Shown here: one piece after another, positions 1-9,677 of the stretch
Layout of the letters: every line of letters begins with the position of its first letter
How positions within the stretch are numbered: the stretch's first letter is position 1
Assembly (NCBI GenBank): GCA_963169105.1
Contig: OY720643.1
Coordinates: 25,454,373 to 25,518,372 of the forward strand
Length of the DNA stretch: 64,000 nucleotides
Direction of reading: 5' to 3'
From: Ceriagrion tenellum
Lineage: Eukaryota; Arthropoda; Insecta; Odonata; Coenagrionidae
Program-made: the position numbers and the translations under genes
Notes under the pieces: generated by a model
Told to the model about the DNA's origin: nothing
What the model saw: the letters and a program-made list of their open reading frames with translations, nothing else
The model's database searches: none

Positions 1-390
1 GACGAATGTTAAGAGCCTTAAACTGAAACTTTGCCGAAGGATAACATGTACTCCACACGCTGTTCTTTGGCGAAGGGGAAACGGTCCACACAAATTATCG
101 TGGGAATAGAAGGGGATTTATGTCCGGATTTAAGTAAATTCGTTGAACAAAAATCCCGATATACTAAGAGATCACACCTACATTATTTAAATTTGAGCGT
201 AGGAGACAAATCACACAGTAAATTTCCGGATTATTTCGGAATGCAGATATATTTACACTTTCCAATTATTATTACACAAATTCTCTGAAAGTAAACTGCT
301 CACTGACAAGTAAAGAAGGTATTTCGAAGGTTATATAGTAAAGGAAGGTGCAATACATTTTTAAATATAATAGTTATTTTCACTAGTTAA
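1..390. other. Unassigned A/T-rich DNA
   Basis: I see no coding region, RNA gene or clear repeat here. The 85-codon open frame at 31-288 has no recognisable motif and is the length expected by chance. Confidence 0.5.
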
Positions 391-1031
391 CAAAAAAATA
401 GTCGGTGGATAGGTCTACGTTTTAAGTTAACCTTTGGCACCAAATAAAACCCACAATGCCTATAAACAGAAAATAAACCCAAGATAATCTCGGGCGTAAC
501 TCAATGGAAACCACTTGTCTCTGTAACGAGAGAAAAAACAATAAGAACCTACAATAACTGCATTTCTCACGACCATTGTTTCGTTGCAAAGTAGCATCAA
601 ATGATGCAGCCGGAAAACATGGTGATGAACAATAAAATTAATGAAATAAAACTCGGTTCAACTTTGAGGATTTCCATGCTGAGTAGTAAAAATAACTTTT
701 ACACTCCACTAGTCAGTTCACAGGTCAATAATTTTTTGCACAACCCGAATTTCGATGCCTGCATCATCTTCAGCTGCTCACTGAAAATTAATGAAGTTAT
801 TCCGAAGGTGTATATTGTATCCACCTTAAATTACTATATAAACCTTCGCAATACCTCAAATACATGTCACTGTGCACCTGGAGACGATGCCAGGCATCGA
901 CATCCGAATTGTGCAATAAATTATTGACCTGTGAACTGACCAGTGGAGTGTAAAAATTATTTTTACTAATCAAAAATAAAATAGTAGGTAAATAGTTCTA
1001 CGTGTTAAGATAATTTTTGGCTCCAAATAAA
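391..1031. repeat. Pair of ~60-bp direct repeats flanking a fold-back element
   Basis: The segments at about 391-449 and 971-1031 are diverged direct repeats. Both run through TAGT(C/A)GGT, a TCTACG-TTAAG block and a TTTGGC(A/T)CCAAATAAA ending. They lie about 580 bp apart and enclose the hairpin element at 682-971. They could be the two ends of an older repeat into which the hairpin was inserted, or a short local duplication. No coding content is seen. Confidence 0.4.
682..971. mobile_element. Fold-back element 1 (long inverted arms, degenerate hammerhead-like apex)
   Basis: The arm at about 682-775 (TAGTAAAAATAACTTTTACA onward) is the reverse complement, with mismatches, of about 876-971. 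The arm contains a block ending AGTTCACAGGTCAATAAT. The apex of the right arm reads CTGGAGAC, then a GATGCC-A-GGCATC stem, then GACATCCG. This matches the position of the CTGAAGAT-stem-GAAAC apex of the other fold-back elements here but has lost the conserved residues. No target duplication was recognised. Confidence 0.6.
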
Positions 1032-1662
1032 CCAAAGTTATTTGTTCCAAGAGTTACGATAAAAATATTCGGGGCGTGACGGACGGTCGTATAAAGCACA
1101 GGAAGTTTTAAGTTGACGAGGGGGGGGGAAAGCATTTCTTTCTCAACAGGCCTCGCTGTGGGTGGGGAGGTAGTCGCATGGGCGGCGGGTGGGAAGGGGA
1201 AGAGGAAGGAGGTGGGGGTGTCTTTCGAGGGCGCGGGGATGGTCCTCCCCTTAAATGAAATCTCCAGCCATGCATCATTCCAAGCGATCGCAGATAGCAC
1301 GCCGGGGCAGAGCAGCGAAATTTTCGGGAGCATTTGGCGAAACATGAATGGCTACGCGAGCGTAGAGAGGAAATTCAATTAATCCTTGAAACTGCGTCCA
1401 CCCACCCGACGTGGGTGGTCTCGTGGCTGTGCGGAGGGGAAGCGTACGATCGTCAATTAAACGGACAACCGACAACTATATACCCCACAGGCCATACACT
1501 TAAGTCTGATCAAATGCTGCTTGTTACCACAGGACGTTATTGGTTAGGGTACAAGGAGTTGTAACCGGACCAAATCAAAAAATGAGACGCACAAGAGGTA
1601 TATATACCTATGCCGATCAACGTATTACGATACATTGGCTTTCGAAGAAGACAGTCTAAAAA
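1032..1662. other. Unassigned; G-rich tract at 1108-1245
   Basis: The first 200 bp contain a strongly G-rich strand (GGGGGGGGG at about 1119-1127, then repeated GGTGGGGAGG-type blocks). The open frames here, 998-1345 on minus and 1113-1382 on plus, overlap it and mirror its composition. They show no domain. Confidence 0.4.
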
Positions 1663-1837
1663 TAGTAAATGAAAAGTATAACTTGGTTATTTCACGTAGA
1701 TTTATTAACAGGACGACCTAGGTTTCGACGAAGCTTGTCATCATCACGTTTCCTGATGATGACGAGCTTCGTCGAAACCTAGGTCGTCCTGTTAATAAAT
1801 CTACGTGGAATAACTAAGATATACTTTTCATTTACTA
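1663..1837. mobile_element. Fold-back element 2 with hammerhead-like apex
   Basis: This is a nearly perfect palindrome. The left arm at 1663-1746 begins TAGTAAATGAAAAGTATA, and the right arm, about 1752-1837, ends with its exact complement. A short ACGTTTC spacer separates them. The whole would snap back into an ~80-bp stem. The right arm contains CTGATGA-T-GACGA-GCT-TCGTC-GAAAC-CTAG-GTC at 1753-1785. The GUC is followed by an A/T-rich stretch and a GTGGA motif, a layout shared with the other fold-back elements in this window. It is non-coding. Confidence 0.75.
1753..1785 (+). ncRNA. Hammerhead-ribozyme-like motif
   Basis: The sequence shows CUGAUGA (core strand 1), an extra U, a stem II GACGA/UCGUC capped by GCU, then GAAAC, a four-base CUAG loop and GUC. 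A hammerhead needs CUGANGA, a helix II, GAAA, a helix III and a cleavage triplet NUH, and this order is present. Two features speak against an active ribozyme. One base sits unpaired between the core and stem II, and no convincing helix I joins the flanks. It may be a decayed or unusual form, or a chance product of the palindrome. Confidence 0.35.
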
Positions 1838-3579
1838 TGTTAAGCAAATTCCACGAAGTCACGCCCGAGACAACGGAACACAGTCTTAAGTCTATTCAAT
1901 TTTGAATATGAAGAAAATAGGTGTTTCACTCATTTCTTCCACATTTATACTCTCTCGTATTCGTCCTTACCTCTCCCACATTAATAAAATTGCTTCATTC
2001 GAAAGCATTTGTATTGTTTCGTTCTAATGCTTTGCAATTGCTTCGCTTGGATCGTCAAATGCACTAAAATCGATCGAATATATTCCGATATTTTTTTAGA
2101 TTGATTCCTTCGAAATAAATGGGTACTGGAGAGAAGATACTTTGTGAGGTAAAAATTGTCTTCAATACGTCGTTCTGCGATAAAACTTCATCAACCTGAA
2201 TACATATCATAAAAATTGGCAGCTTGAAATGGACAGAAATGTTTGACACCACAAATCGACGACCAATTTAGGAATGAAAGTACACACATAGGAATATAGT
2301 GGAGTCTGTCCATGGAGTATAAGTGACCGATGAAAATGAGGGAATTCCAAATGTAAAAACTCATAATTAAAATACGGCTCGTAATCAACGCAATTCTAGC
2401 TAGTCGTAAAAGAGCAATCACGTACGTCATTAAAAATATAGTAACTTCTTTAGAAAAGGTCTATGTGCGCATAATAGCTTCAGCGGAATAGCGAATTAGA
2501 GATAACGTACAAAAGGGAGATTACAGTCGAGGAAGAATAACAGACATCTCGCCTACTAGGACCGAAATAGTAAAATACATATTCTAATTTGTCCCCACTG
2601 GAAGCAGACTTGGTGGTAACCCAAGGGACAAGAATGAGCTTGGCAACCTTTGCTGAGTACGGCGGAGCCAAAAAAATGCGTTACGCAAAAACAGCTTTTA
2701 CAGCTTGAATTTAGAAGAGTAACTTCCAAGCTTTCCATGTCATATGTATGCAGCACACAGCTATGTGGCCTCAAAACTCACAATCTACTTCAAAATATAA
2801 CTTCCCATCCCATGAAAAATGGTAAAATATTTCTCGATTTCTGAGAGAAAACTCAAAAAGGATGATAATGACATAAATTTGGCAAGTCTTCCGCAAAGGC
2901 GGGCCCTCGGGGTGGAAGCTGTGGGAAGGGCAATTCCTGCCGAAAAAAGTTTCGGGCCCCACCCTAATGGAATAAAAAAACATGGGCACAAAGAGCTCTT
3001 CCCTGTTCCCATTGTGTCATTCTTACTATACAACGTGGGATATAAAAAACAGCCGATGCTCGAGGGAAATGGACGCACTGAGAGAGGCCTGTCAGCCTCA
3101 TATTGCTTTTATTTAGCTTCTGGAGTTATGAATACTTTATATTAAGACAATTTTATTGTTATTTTTCCTACTAGGGGTGGTATATGCGTTTCTCGCATAT
3201 ATACGACTCGTGGGCGTGTTTTAAACCATAGAGGGCGTTGACCGAGCACTGAATAGCCGAGGATGCTTGACGTAGTTAATCAAGGACAATGGAACACTGA
3301 AAGCCTCGATGAAATGAGAGAAGAATGGCTTTTTCAGACCTGGACATTAAAGTAGAAGGACTTGATGCGGGGTGAAAGATCGTGCTAGTTAATCGATCTA
3401 AAGAGGGGATTAGTGACCTGTAATGAAAAATTAACTCTAGAGTACTCATCTTTAAAATTAGTCTCTTTCGCTGTCAATCCACTTCCACACACAACAGTAA
3501 AATATGAGTCATAATAACATACCAATGACTCCTGACGCACACCTCTACTGACACGTCCGCGCAGAAATATACTGACTTT
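1838..3579. other. Unassigned A/T-rich DNA
   Basis: No gene, TIR pair or LINE fragment was recognised. A small perfect hairpin (TATATGCG / CGCATATA) lies at 3180-3200. Open frames, the longest 108 codons at 2819-3145, carry no visible domain and overlap frames on the other strand. Confidence 0.4.
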
Positions 3580-3599
3580 CGTAATAATGCATATCATTC

Positions 3600-3830
3600 G
3601 GGTCTTTAGAACTGGCTTTTCATCCAGAGGGCCCGGTTTCGAGTCGAGGAAGTAACGGATTTTTTCAGGTGAATACCACCAATATGTTGGTGGTTCACCG
3701 GGTTTCCCTTCACCAACCCCCACTTCACCTTACCATCCCTCCAACATAGCCCTAACGACGCCGATGACCACATATCCCGGTCACACCCCCATGAAAACAA
3801 CCAAATCCAAGTCCATATCCGCCAACGTAG
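3600..3830 (+). mobile_element. tRNA-derived SINE (probable, 5' part)
   Basis: The stretch at about 3611-3645 resembles the anticodon and T arms of a tRNA: CTGGCTTTTCATCCAG can pair as an arm and is followed by a GGTTTCGAGTC box resembling a polymerase III B box. The downstream body contains CACCAATATGTTGGTGG, a short hairpin. No A box or poly(A)-like tail was clearly seen, so the ends are approximate. The 64-112-codon frames across it on the minus strand are shadows. Confidence 0.4.
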
Positions 3831-3885
3831 TGCTTGATTGAATCACCATACCTAGGGTTTCACGCCGAGTCAAGTTCTCCCATAG

Positions 3886-3995
3886 CTTCCAACGTTTCTA
3901 CGAGCGACGTGCCCGACTTGATCAGGGGTACGGCAATACTTGGATCGCCGTGTTCCTGATGACGTCGGGCGAGCCACTCGTCGAAACGTTGGAAG
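3886..3995. mobile_element. Fold-back element 3 with hammerhead-like apex
   Basis: The left arm (CTTCCAACGTTTCTACGAGC, from about 3889) is complementary to the right arm ending CTCGTCGAAACGTTGGAAG at about 3993. The loop lies near 3930-3950. The right arm carries CTGATGA at 3956-3962, a GCGAG/CTCGT stem, then GAAAC at 3983-3987, the same order as the other fold-back apexes in this window. Arms are imperfect (roughly 45 bp each). No target duplication identified. Confidence 0.55.
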
Positions 3996-4227
3996 TTGGA
4001 AACACAGCGCTATATTCTACAAACTGTTTTTTGGTCTGCAATTTGTGGCCGGGGGAACGCGCGAGGTTCTTATTTAGACTAGAACGATTGCTGCACGCCC
4101 AATGTGGAATCACTTGGTGCCACACAACCTAGTGGTGGGTTGTAAGGAACTTCGCAGATGCAAATGAAGCCTGGAAGAACGTGACAGGGGTTGAAACCCC
4201 AGAACTCTTCAATAATTTTACTCGCCT

Positions 4228-4530
4228 CGAAAGCCAGTTGTCACTACATGTACACCACACAAGTATGTATTACCAAATTTACGTAGTCCTTGTATGTTGC
4301 ATTAATAAACAGTAATTTTTTCAAATTTACCTCAACGTGATTAGTTGCACTTATCCCACCTCTTTGCAATTTATCCTACCGAAAGCCAGCAGTCACCACA
4401 TGAACACCACGCAAAATTTACCACGCATACACTACGCAGTTCTTGTATATCGCATTAAAAAAACGTACAATTTTCAAATTTACCTCAACGCCATCAGTTG
4501 CACTAAGCATCCTACCCCTTTCAAGCCCAC
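4228..4530 (+). repeat. Two-copy tandem repeat, ~152-bp unit
   Basis: Unit 1 starts CGAAAGCCAGTTGTCACTAC at 4228 and unit 2 starts CGAAAGCCAGCAGTCACCAC at 4380. Both go on through a TTACCTCAACG block and a CAGTTGCACT or TAGTTGCACT block. They are diverged (small indels and many substitutions), so the duplication is not recent. The 74-codon frame at 4337-4561 crosses the unit boundary and has no sign of coding. Confidence 0.7.
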
Positions 4531-4677
4531 ATCGGTCGCGAATACCACTAAATTAATTTGATATCACATGGCGTACATCATCCAGTCCTCTGCTATCATT
4601 CCCCTCGTGACCCAAGAGGGGAGCTGGAGGGCTGATTAAATTGGCCCTTGGTTCGAATAAGTCTGCTCGCCATTCCA

Positions 4678-4940
4678 TTGACATTGAAGGGGGGGAGGCG
4701 GGAGGTAAGAGGGGCGTGAGATCCCTCTTCACGCGAACGAGAGGGATCGTTTAAATGCGTGACGGAGGGAATCAATATGTTCACGTGAAGAGGGGATGGG
4801 GGGTGAGTGGGTGGGGCGATGTGTGAATAGAAAGAGGGGCGGGAGAGGCCAAATATGATCCTCCCCTTAAACACACGTCACACGCGCCAACAGGCGGTGG
4901 GGCGGAAGTGGGAGGGGGCGGAAGAGGGGGGGGAGGAATA
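4678..4940. other. G-rich / purine-rich patch
   Basis: The plus strand is strongly purine-biased, with repeated GGGGAGG, GGGTGAGTGGG and GGGGGG runs. Similar patches occur at 1.1, 9.3, 29.8 and 52.5 kb. No coding frame is convincing. It could be a simple low-complexity tract or have G-quadruplex potential. Confidence 0.4.
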
Positions 4941-5097
4941 CTCCGCTGTCAATCAAGCTACGGAAGGAAAATCACTTAGGATGACGGCCGATGGGGGAAC
5001 CATAATGGTAATAACTGCAATTACTCCAACTTAAAACCTACCTAGAACACTTTCGTTCACCTCCAGCCTCGCTCAACAAATAATTACTTCCATTATC

Positions 5098-5705
5098 ATT
5101 TTAAACCTTGTGCTTTGTAGTCCACCATTTCACTCATTAGCTGGATTAGACCATAGGGGACAGGTAAGGGAGTAAGGGTGCATAGAAACCCCGTTATTAT
5201 CATTCGCTTCAAAAATTGATTAGATATACACTGCCGAACTGACTGGGACAAAAATTCCATCTTTCCACTCAACAATCCGGAGTAAAACACAAATAGCGTG
5301 GTACTGGCATGAGACACATCGTTAAAATACGGCTCACCTCTATCTTATCCCCACAACGTTTTCCTATTCTCTCCCAGTTCATAGCGGTATCCTACCCCAC
5401 ACCTCCACACCCTCTGCGACGACTCGCAGGATATGTATCTATAGAGTCATAAAAATTGGACTGGATTGGAAATTTGGGGAGTAGACCGACAGCTAAGGCC
5501 ATTTGCGCCATAGGGGACAGGTAAGGGAGTAAGGTTGGATTGAAACCCAGCGTCGGCATCAGCCTGCTCTTAACGAAAGGAGCCAAGGGGACCACGATTT
5601 AACGTCTCATCCGACAGACGGAGTACTGTACTTGAAGTGACCTCCACAAGGCACCAAAGTCGGGATTGGGTTTTCTCGGAAAAACATTCTCCTCTACAGA
5701 GACGT
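5098..5705 (-). mobile_element. Long SINE-headed repeat, minus copy, 5'-truncated
   Basis: Read on the minus strand, this matches the repeat at 37.6-38.03 and 39.01-39.13 kb. It runs from the GAGGAGAATGTTT block through CTCCGTCTGTCGGATGAGAC, the CTCCCTTACCTGTCCCCTATGG block and CTATGAACTGGGAGAGA to the CAGTCAGTTCGGCAGTGTAT block. It lacks the tRNA-like head seen in the 37.6-kb copy. The motif CTTACCTGTCCCCTATGG occurs twice in it (near 5150-5170 and 5513-5533). This copy supplies the uninterrupted reference that reveals the LTR insertion in the 38-kb copy. Confidence 0.7.
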
Positions 5706-5850
5706 AAAACCGTGGTCCCCTTGTACCTTTCTTTAAGAGCAGGGTAATGCCGACGCCGGGTTTCTATCCATCCTTCCTCCCTTACCTGTCTCCTATGGCG
5801 CATATGACCTTAGCCGTCGGTCGCCTCCCCAAATACCTAATCCATCCCAA
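5698..5850 (+). mobile_element. Partial plus-strand copy of the same repeat, head-to-head
   Basis: From GAGACGTAAAACCGTGGTCC at about 5698 the sequence matches the middle of the same repeat in plus orientation (compare 37748-37890), ending near CCTCCCCAAATACC. Together with the minus copy it forms an inverted pair joined inside a shared GAGAC/GTCTC. It is a truncated fragment. Confidence 0.65.
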
Positions 5851-5854
5851 AATC

Positions 5855-6383
5855 TTAAGGTAGTTTGAGCAAGATAGTTCCCTAGTCATAATGAAGACCA
5901 TAATGGAATTTTACGTTCCAATTCAGCAGCATGGTACAATAGTATAGGTTTATATGACAGAATAGTAAGTCGTTAAATGAAAATATATAAATAAGTATTT
6001 AATTTGTCTCATTTTTTTTCGCGCGGTATGCTTGAAACTCCTTCAAATCTGAAGGTGTTTTTGTGATCCCGAAGAATTTAATGCGGTGACTATGTGATTA
6101 ATTTTCAAAAATAAATGAGAAAAAAAAAACTACACACTGTTCATTTTTGCACGAGATTTAAATGTTCGAAATTCCTCATTTGTTAAAATAAGCTGTCAGA
6201 AGTGCGTACAGGTACCACTTTCCATGTAAAAGGAGAGGTATTTTTATAGCAAATACCTCGGAAAGTAATTCGGCAAGGGGTTGAATTTTTGGTGTCATTG
6301 GAAGGATGAGATATTTATCTTTAAAATGAAACAAACAAATTACTTTCTAGGTTAAATGATATTTCGCAAAAACTACCATAAAG
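5855..6383 (+). mobile_element. TTAA-flanked MITE, copy 1
   Basis: The element begins TTAA-GGTAGTTTGAGC and ends with the complementary ATTTCGCAAAAACTACC. The right TTAA has mutated to ATAA. Body landmarks shared by all copies are TAGTTCCCTAGTCATAATG, CGCGCGGTA.G.TTGAAACTCC, GAAGGTTTTTGTGAT, and near the right end a GGGTTGAATTTTTGGTG block. It has no coding capacity. The family is non-autonomous and its transposase source is not in the window. Confidence 0.85.
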
Positions 6384-7387
6384 ATAAGAAGGAAAAATGA
6401 TAAACAGGTCAATCGATTAAAAAAACTTAATCGTAGAGAGGGCTTTGGTTGAAAACAAATATTATTTTCGGTTTCCTGGAATGAATTCTATGAGTTCTAT
6501 TGGGCAGGGAGTAAAAATACAGGGTATGAAGTTAAAATAGGAAACGTGAAAATCGCCAGAAATCGAAGGTAACAATACCATCAAGAATGGGAAGGGCTGA
6601 CAAAAACATCAAAGACAGATGTCACAAACTAGAGCGAAGGAATCATTCTAGCAACTCCAACAGCATGTAATTCGGAAAAAACGGATGTTGAGGAGTGTAC
6701 TCGAAATCAGTATTTACTGACAGAAAGGATTCTATCTCAGATGATACCTCGCACTGGTGCGATAAAAACATGGTGGGAGAAAATGTTTTCGAAGCGTGAC
6801 GCAGTGTGGATGAAAAGCAAAAACCTTGGGGAAGGAAGACGAGGACAGGGTACGAAGAAGGATGGAAAAATGAAGTGGACAGAAGAGTGACGAATGAAGA
6901 ACTGATGGACATGGATGTGGAAGAGGGGGGAACCTGGAAGAGGAGGCGACTCAAGGGATGAAGGAAGTAATTGGAAGCGACGGGATGCTGAAGGCCGGGA
7001 CAGAGGGGAGTGTGTCGGGCAAACTGGAGACGATGGAACTTCATCTGACGATTGAAGACGAACTTAGGTACGACAGGCCACAGCAGACACCTAGTTTCAG
7101 AGACATCCGGGCTTTGTTTTGTCAAGGTATCTCCGCAGCGATATGAATTTGATGTCACTTGTTTCATATCCTGGTAACTCATAGAAAAATACGTCCTATT
7201 TTTGACACGGAAAACAAAATCTTACCTTTCTAGGCAATTATTTTCTCTTCAATACATGTTCCAGTGAAATATGAGGAAAAAGACGATTCTTTATACATAA
7301 GATGATGCCATTATCGGGAAAACCTGTCGATAAGAAGCAACGTCTAGGATGAAATTTTAAGACAGTTAAATGCAGCCAAATACCCAA
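6384..7387. other. Unassigned; purine-rich 6780-7100
   Basis: The 179-codon open frame at 6643-7182 on minus is the longest here. It lies opposite a purine-rich plus strand and is rich in Ser, Phe and Pro in the way such strands translate. No family was recognised. I do not call it as a gene, but a spliced exon cannot be excluded. Confidence 0.35.
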
Positions 7388-7428
7388 CCTTACCTGTTGG
7401 TCGCCTCCCCAAAATCCAATCCAATTCA
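7388..7428 (+). repeat. Short fragment of the SINE-headed repeat
   Basis: GGTCGCCTCCCCAAAATCCA at about 7400, followed by ATCCAATTC, matches the segment near 37860-37892. Only about 40 bp remain, next to a hammerhead-like segment. Confidence 0.5.
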
Positions 7429-7434
7429 CTACAA

Positions 7435-7578
7435 AGGAAATGGTTCCAGGCTTGACTTAGTGGAAGTAATTCATAGTAATTTAAACCTGAAGATGACACT
7501 AAGTGTCGAAACCCGGGTCGTGTTATTAAACCTAGAGTGGAGTATACAAAGTTTTATTCAAGTTGCCAATTCACTACC
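7435..7578 (+). mobile_element. Single-armed relative of the fold-back elements
   Basis: This segment carries the best-formed hammerhead-like core in the window (7487-7519), followed by GTGTTATTAAACC and then GTGGAGTATAC. This is the same core, A/T box and GTGGA order seen to the right of the core in the fold-back elements. No inverted partner arm is present, so it may be an isolated terminal repeat of the parental element. It runs directly into the TTAA MITE at 7579. Confidence 0.5.
7487..7519 (+). ncRNA. Hammerhead-ribozyme-like motif (best match)
   Basis: Read directly: CUGAAGA, one U, GACAC-UAA-GUGUC (a perfect 5-bp helix), GAAAC, CCGG, GUC. The order and conserved residues agree with a hammerhead core having a very short helix III (AC...GU). 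As in the other copies, one nucleotide is extra before helix II, and helix I pairing is weak (AAAC against GUGU). Activity is not established. Confidence 0.4.
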
Positions 7579-8143
7579 TTAAGGTAGTTTGAACGAAATA
7601 TCATTTTACCTAGAAATCAATGAATTTGGTTTCATGTTAAAGAAAAATATCTCACCCTTCGAATGACACCAAAAATTCAACCCCTTACCACATTACTTTC
7701 GGAGATATTTCCTCAAAAATACCAGCCCTTTTACATGGGAAATGGTACTTGTATGCACTCCAGAGAGACATTATTTACAAAATGAGGTATTTCTACCACT
7801 TATATGGAGTAAAAAAACTAATAGCGTGTAGTTTGTATATTTTCTCGACCATATTTGAAAATAAATAATGTTTTCACCGCAGTAGGTACTTGGGTATCAC
7901 AAAAAACCTTCCGTTTTGAAGGAGTTTCAAACGCTCCGCGCGAAAAAAATGAGTCAAGTTAAAGACTTATTTAGATATTTTCGTTTTATTACTTACAATT
8001 TCTGTCATATATATAACTATATTATTACACCACGAATAATGCAATATTTAATTCATTTGTCTCACAGATGGTGAAATTAAAACGTATAATTCGTACATGG
8101 TCTCTATTATGACTAGGGAACTATCTCGCTCGGGCTACCTTAA
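7579..8143 (-). mobile_element. TTAA-flanked MITE, copy 2
   Basis: Both ends keep TTAA (7579-7582 and 8140-8143). The body is the reverse complement of copies 1 and 3. The inner end reads GGTAGTTTGAACGAAATATC and the outer end ACTATCTCGCTCGGGCTACC. It is full length (565 bp with flanks). It is paired with copy 3, in opposite orientation, across a 134-bp spacer that is itself duplicated. Confidence 0.9.
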
Positions 8144-8968
8144 GAGGTTTAACGAAGTCAAATTTCCCACTTAACATATTTTAGCGAGAATCTTCCACGC
8201 ACTTCAGGCGCACAATGAGAGTGTGAGGGAACGCGGAAACCAACGACTGGACCAGAGTTCATTGTCGCAAAACGGAGTTAAGGTAGTCCGAGCGAGATAG
8301 TTCCCTAGTCATAATAGAGACCATATTCAAACTATACGTTTTAATTTCACCAGCTGTAGGACTCATTAATTAAATATTGCATTATTAATGGTGCAATAAT
8401 ATAGTTTTATATGACAGAAATAGTAAGTAATTTAATAAAAATACCTAAATAAGTCTTTCACTTGACTCATTTTTTCCGTTTGTAACTCCTTCAAATTGGA
8501 AGGCTTTTTGTGATCCAGAAGAATTTACTTCGGTGACAACATGATTAATTTTCAAAAATAGTTGAAAAAACATACAAATTACACGCTGTTAATTTTTTAA
8601 CGACATCTAAGAGTTATAAATTCCTCATTTTGTAAATAATGTCTCTCTGGAGTGCATAAACCTACCATTTCCCATGTAAAAGGGCTGGTATTTTTGAGGA
8701 AAATAACTCCGAAAGTAATGTGGTAAGGGGTTTAATTTTTGGTGTCATTAGAAGGGTGAGATATATTTCTTCAAATGAGACCAAATTCATTGATTCCTGA
8801 GTAAATTGATATTTCTCTCAAACTACCTGAACTAAGTCAAATTTCCCACACTACATATTTTAGCGATAATCTTCCACACACTTCAGGCGTACAGAGGGAG
8901 AGAGAGAGAAAGAACGCGCAAACCGACGATTGGACCAGCAGAGTTCACTGTCGCAAAACGGAGTTAAA
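8144..8968 (+). repeat. Duplicated ~130-bp spacer separated by a MITE
   Basis: The segment at about 8152-8281 (AAGTCAAATTTCCCAC ... TTGTCGCAAAACGGAGTTAA) recurs at about 8834-8968 with substitutions and small indels. MITE copy 3 lies between them, and its left TTAA is the TTAA that ends the first spacer. The second spacer ends in the same GAGTTAA without a MITE following. The arrangement is MITE(-), spacer, MITE(+), spacer. Confidence 0.8.
8278..8831 (+). mobile_element. TTAA-flanked MITE, copy 3
   Basis: It starts TTAA-GGTAGTCCGAGCGAGATAG and ends ATTTCTCTCAAACTACC followed by TGAA, a mutated TTAA. It carries the family landmarks (TAGTTCCCTAGTCATAATAG, GTAACTCCTTCAAATTGGAA). It is close in sequence to copy 2 but inverted. 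Confidence 0.9.
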
Positions 8969-9677
8969 AAGGTGAATGACTCACGCGAGAACACGCACTT
9001 GAGTATTTCCACGGCGGCGCGGAATCGTATGCGGGTACTTCTCCGAGGTGGCTCACGCAGAGTCAATCAGTGAGTGAGTAAAACCGCGGAAACAACATCC
9101 GCTTCTCTGAGGACATTCCCTCCTCGGATCTCAAACACCGCAAGAAGAGGGAGTGATCTAAGCTCGACTTGAAGAAGAAGGGGCAGACCGCAGAGGCGCG
9201 CGCGCCTTGCACTTGCGGCATTGTTGTGCTGTGCATACCTTGGCACGTGATAGGGGTGGAGAGGCGATGGCAGGGGGTGCGGTGGGCGAGGTAGGGGGGG
9301 AGGCGGAAATGACCGGGAGTAAGGGGTCACGTGCCTCAAGCAGGGAGGTGGGGAGGGAGGGGAAGGGAAATGGGAGAGAGGGGGGGGAAGGAATGAGGCG
9401 GTAGCACGAGAGAGAAGGGCAGGGGAGGAAGGAGATACATATTTCAGCTCGAAGAATGCCGAGGCTTGACGGCAGAATGGGAGACTGCGGAGACCTTTAG
9501 TAAGGGACGGTTAAACTGAGGGGAATGAGCGGTGGAGACGGAAAGGGAGCCATTTTGTGTAACCGCGGCTTAATGCACCCGGTGAAGACCTTGGAAGTTC
9601 TTCCGTAAATACCCTGAAAGTCGCTAAATTCATATTCTTCCTACCCTACAGAAAAAGGAGTCATCAACCTTTTAATA
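8969..9677. other. G/C- and purine-rich patch
   Basis: From about 9060 to 9560 the plus strand has many GGGAGG, GGTGGGG and GAGAGG runs and several CpGs. Overlapping open frames at 9067-9339 (minus) and 9207-9404 (plus) reflect composition. No promoter motif or exon could be supported. Confidence 0.4.

Noticed and set aside
1663..1837. Rho-independent type terminator
   Set aside because: The hairpin is far too long, and the context is eukaryotic repeat DNA. It belongs to the fold-back family.
5855..6383. Confident piggyBac assignment for the TTAA MITE
   Set aside because: The TTAA target fits, but the ends start GGTAG rather than the CCC usual for piggyBac. I leave the superfamily open.
6643..7182. 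179-codon minus-strand frame as a gene
   Set aside because: No domain, composition explained by the purine-rich opposite strand, and no supporting signals. Length alone is not decisive in this context.
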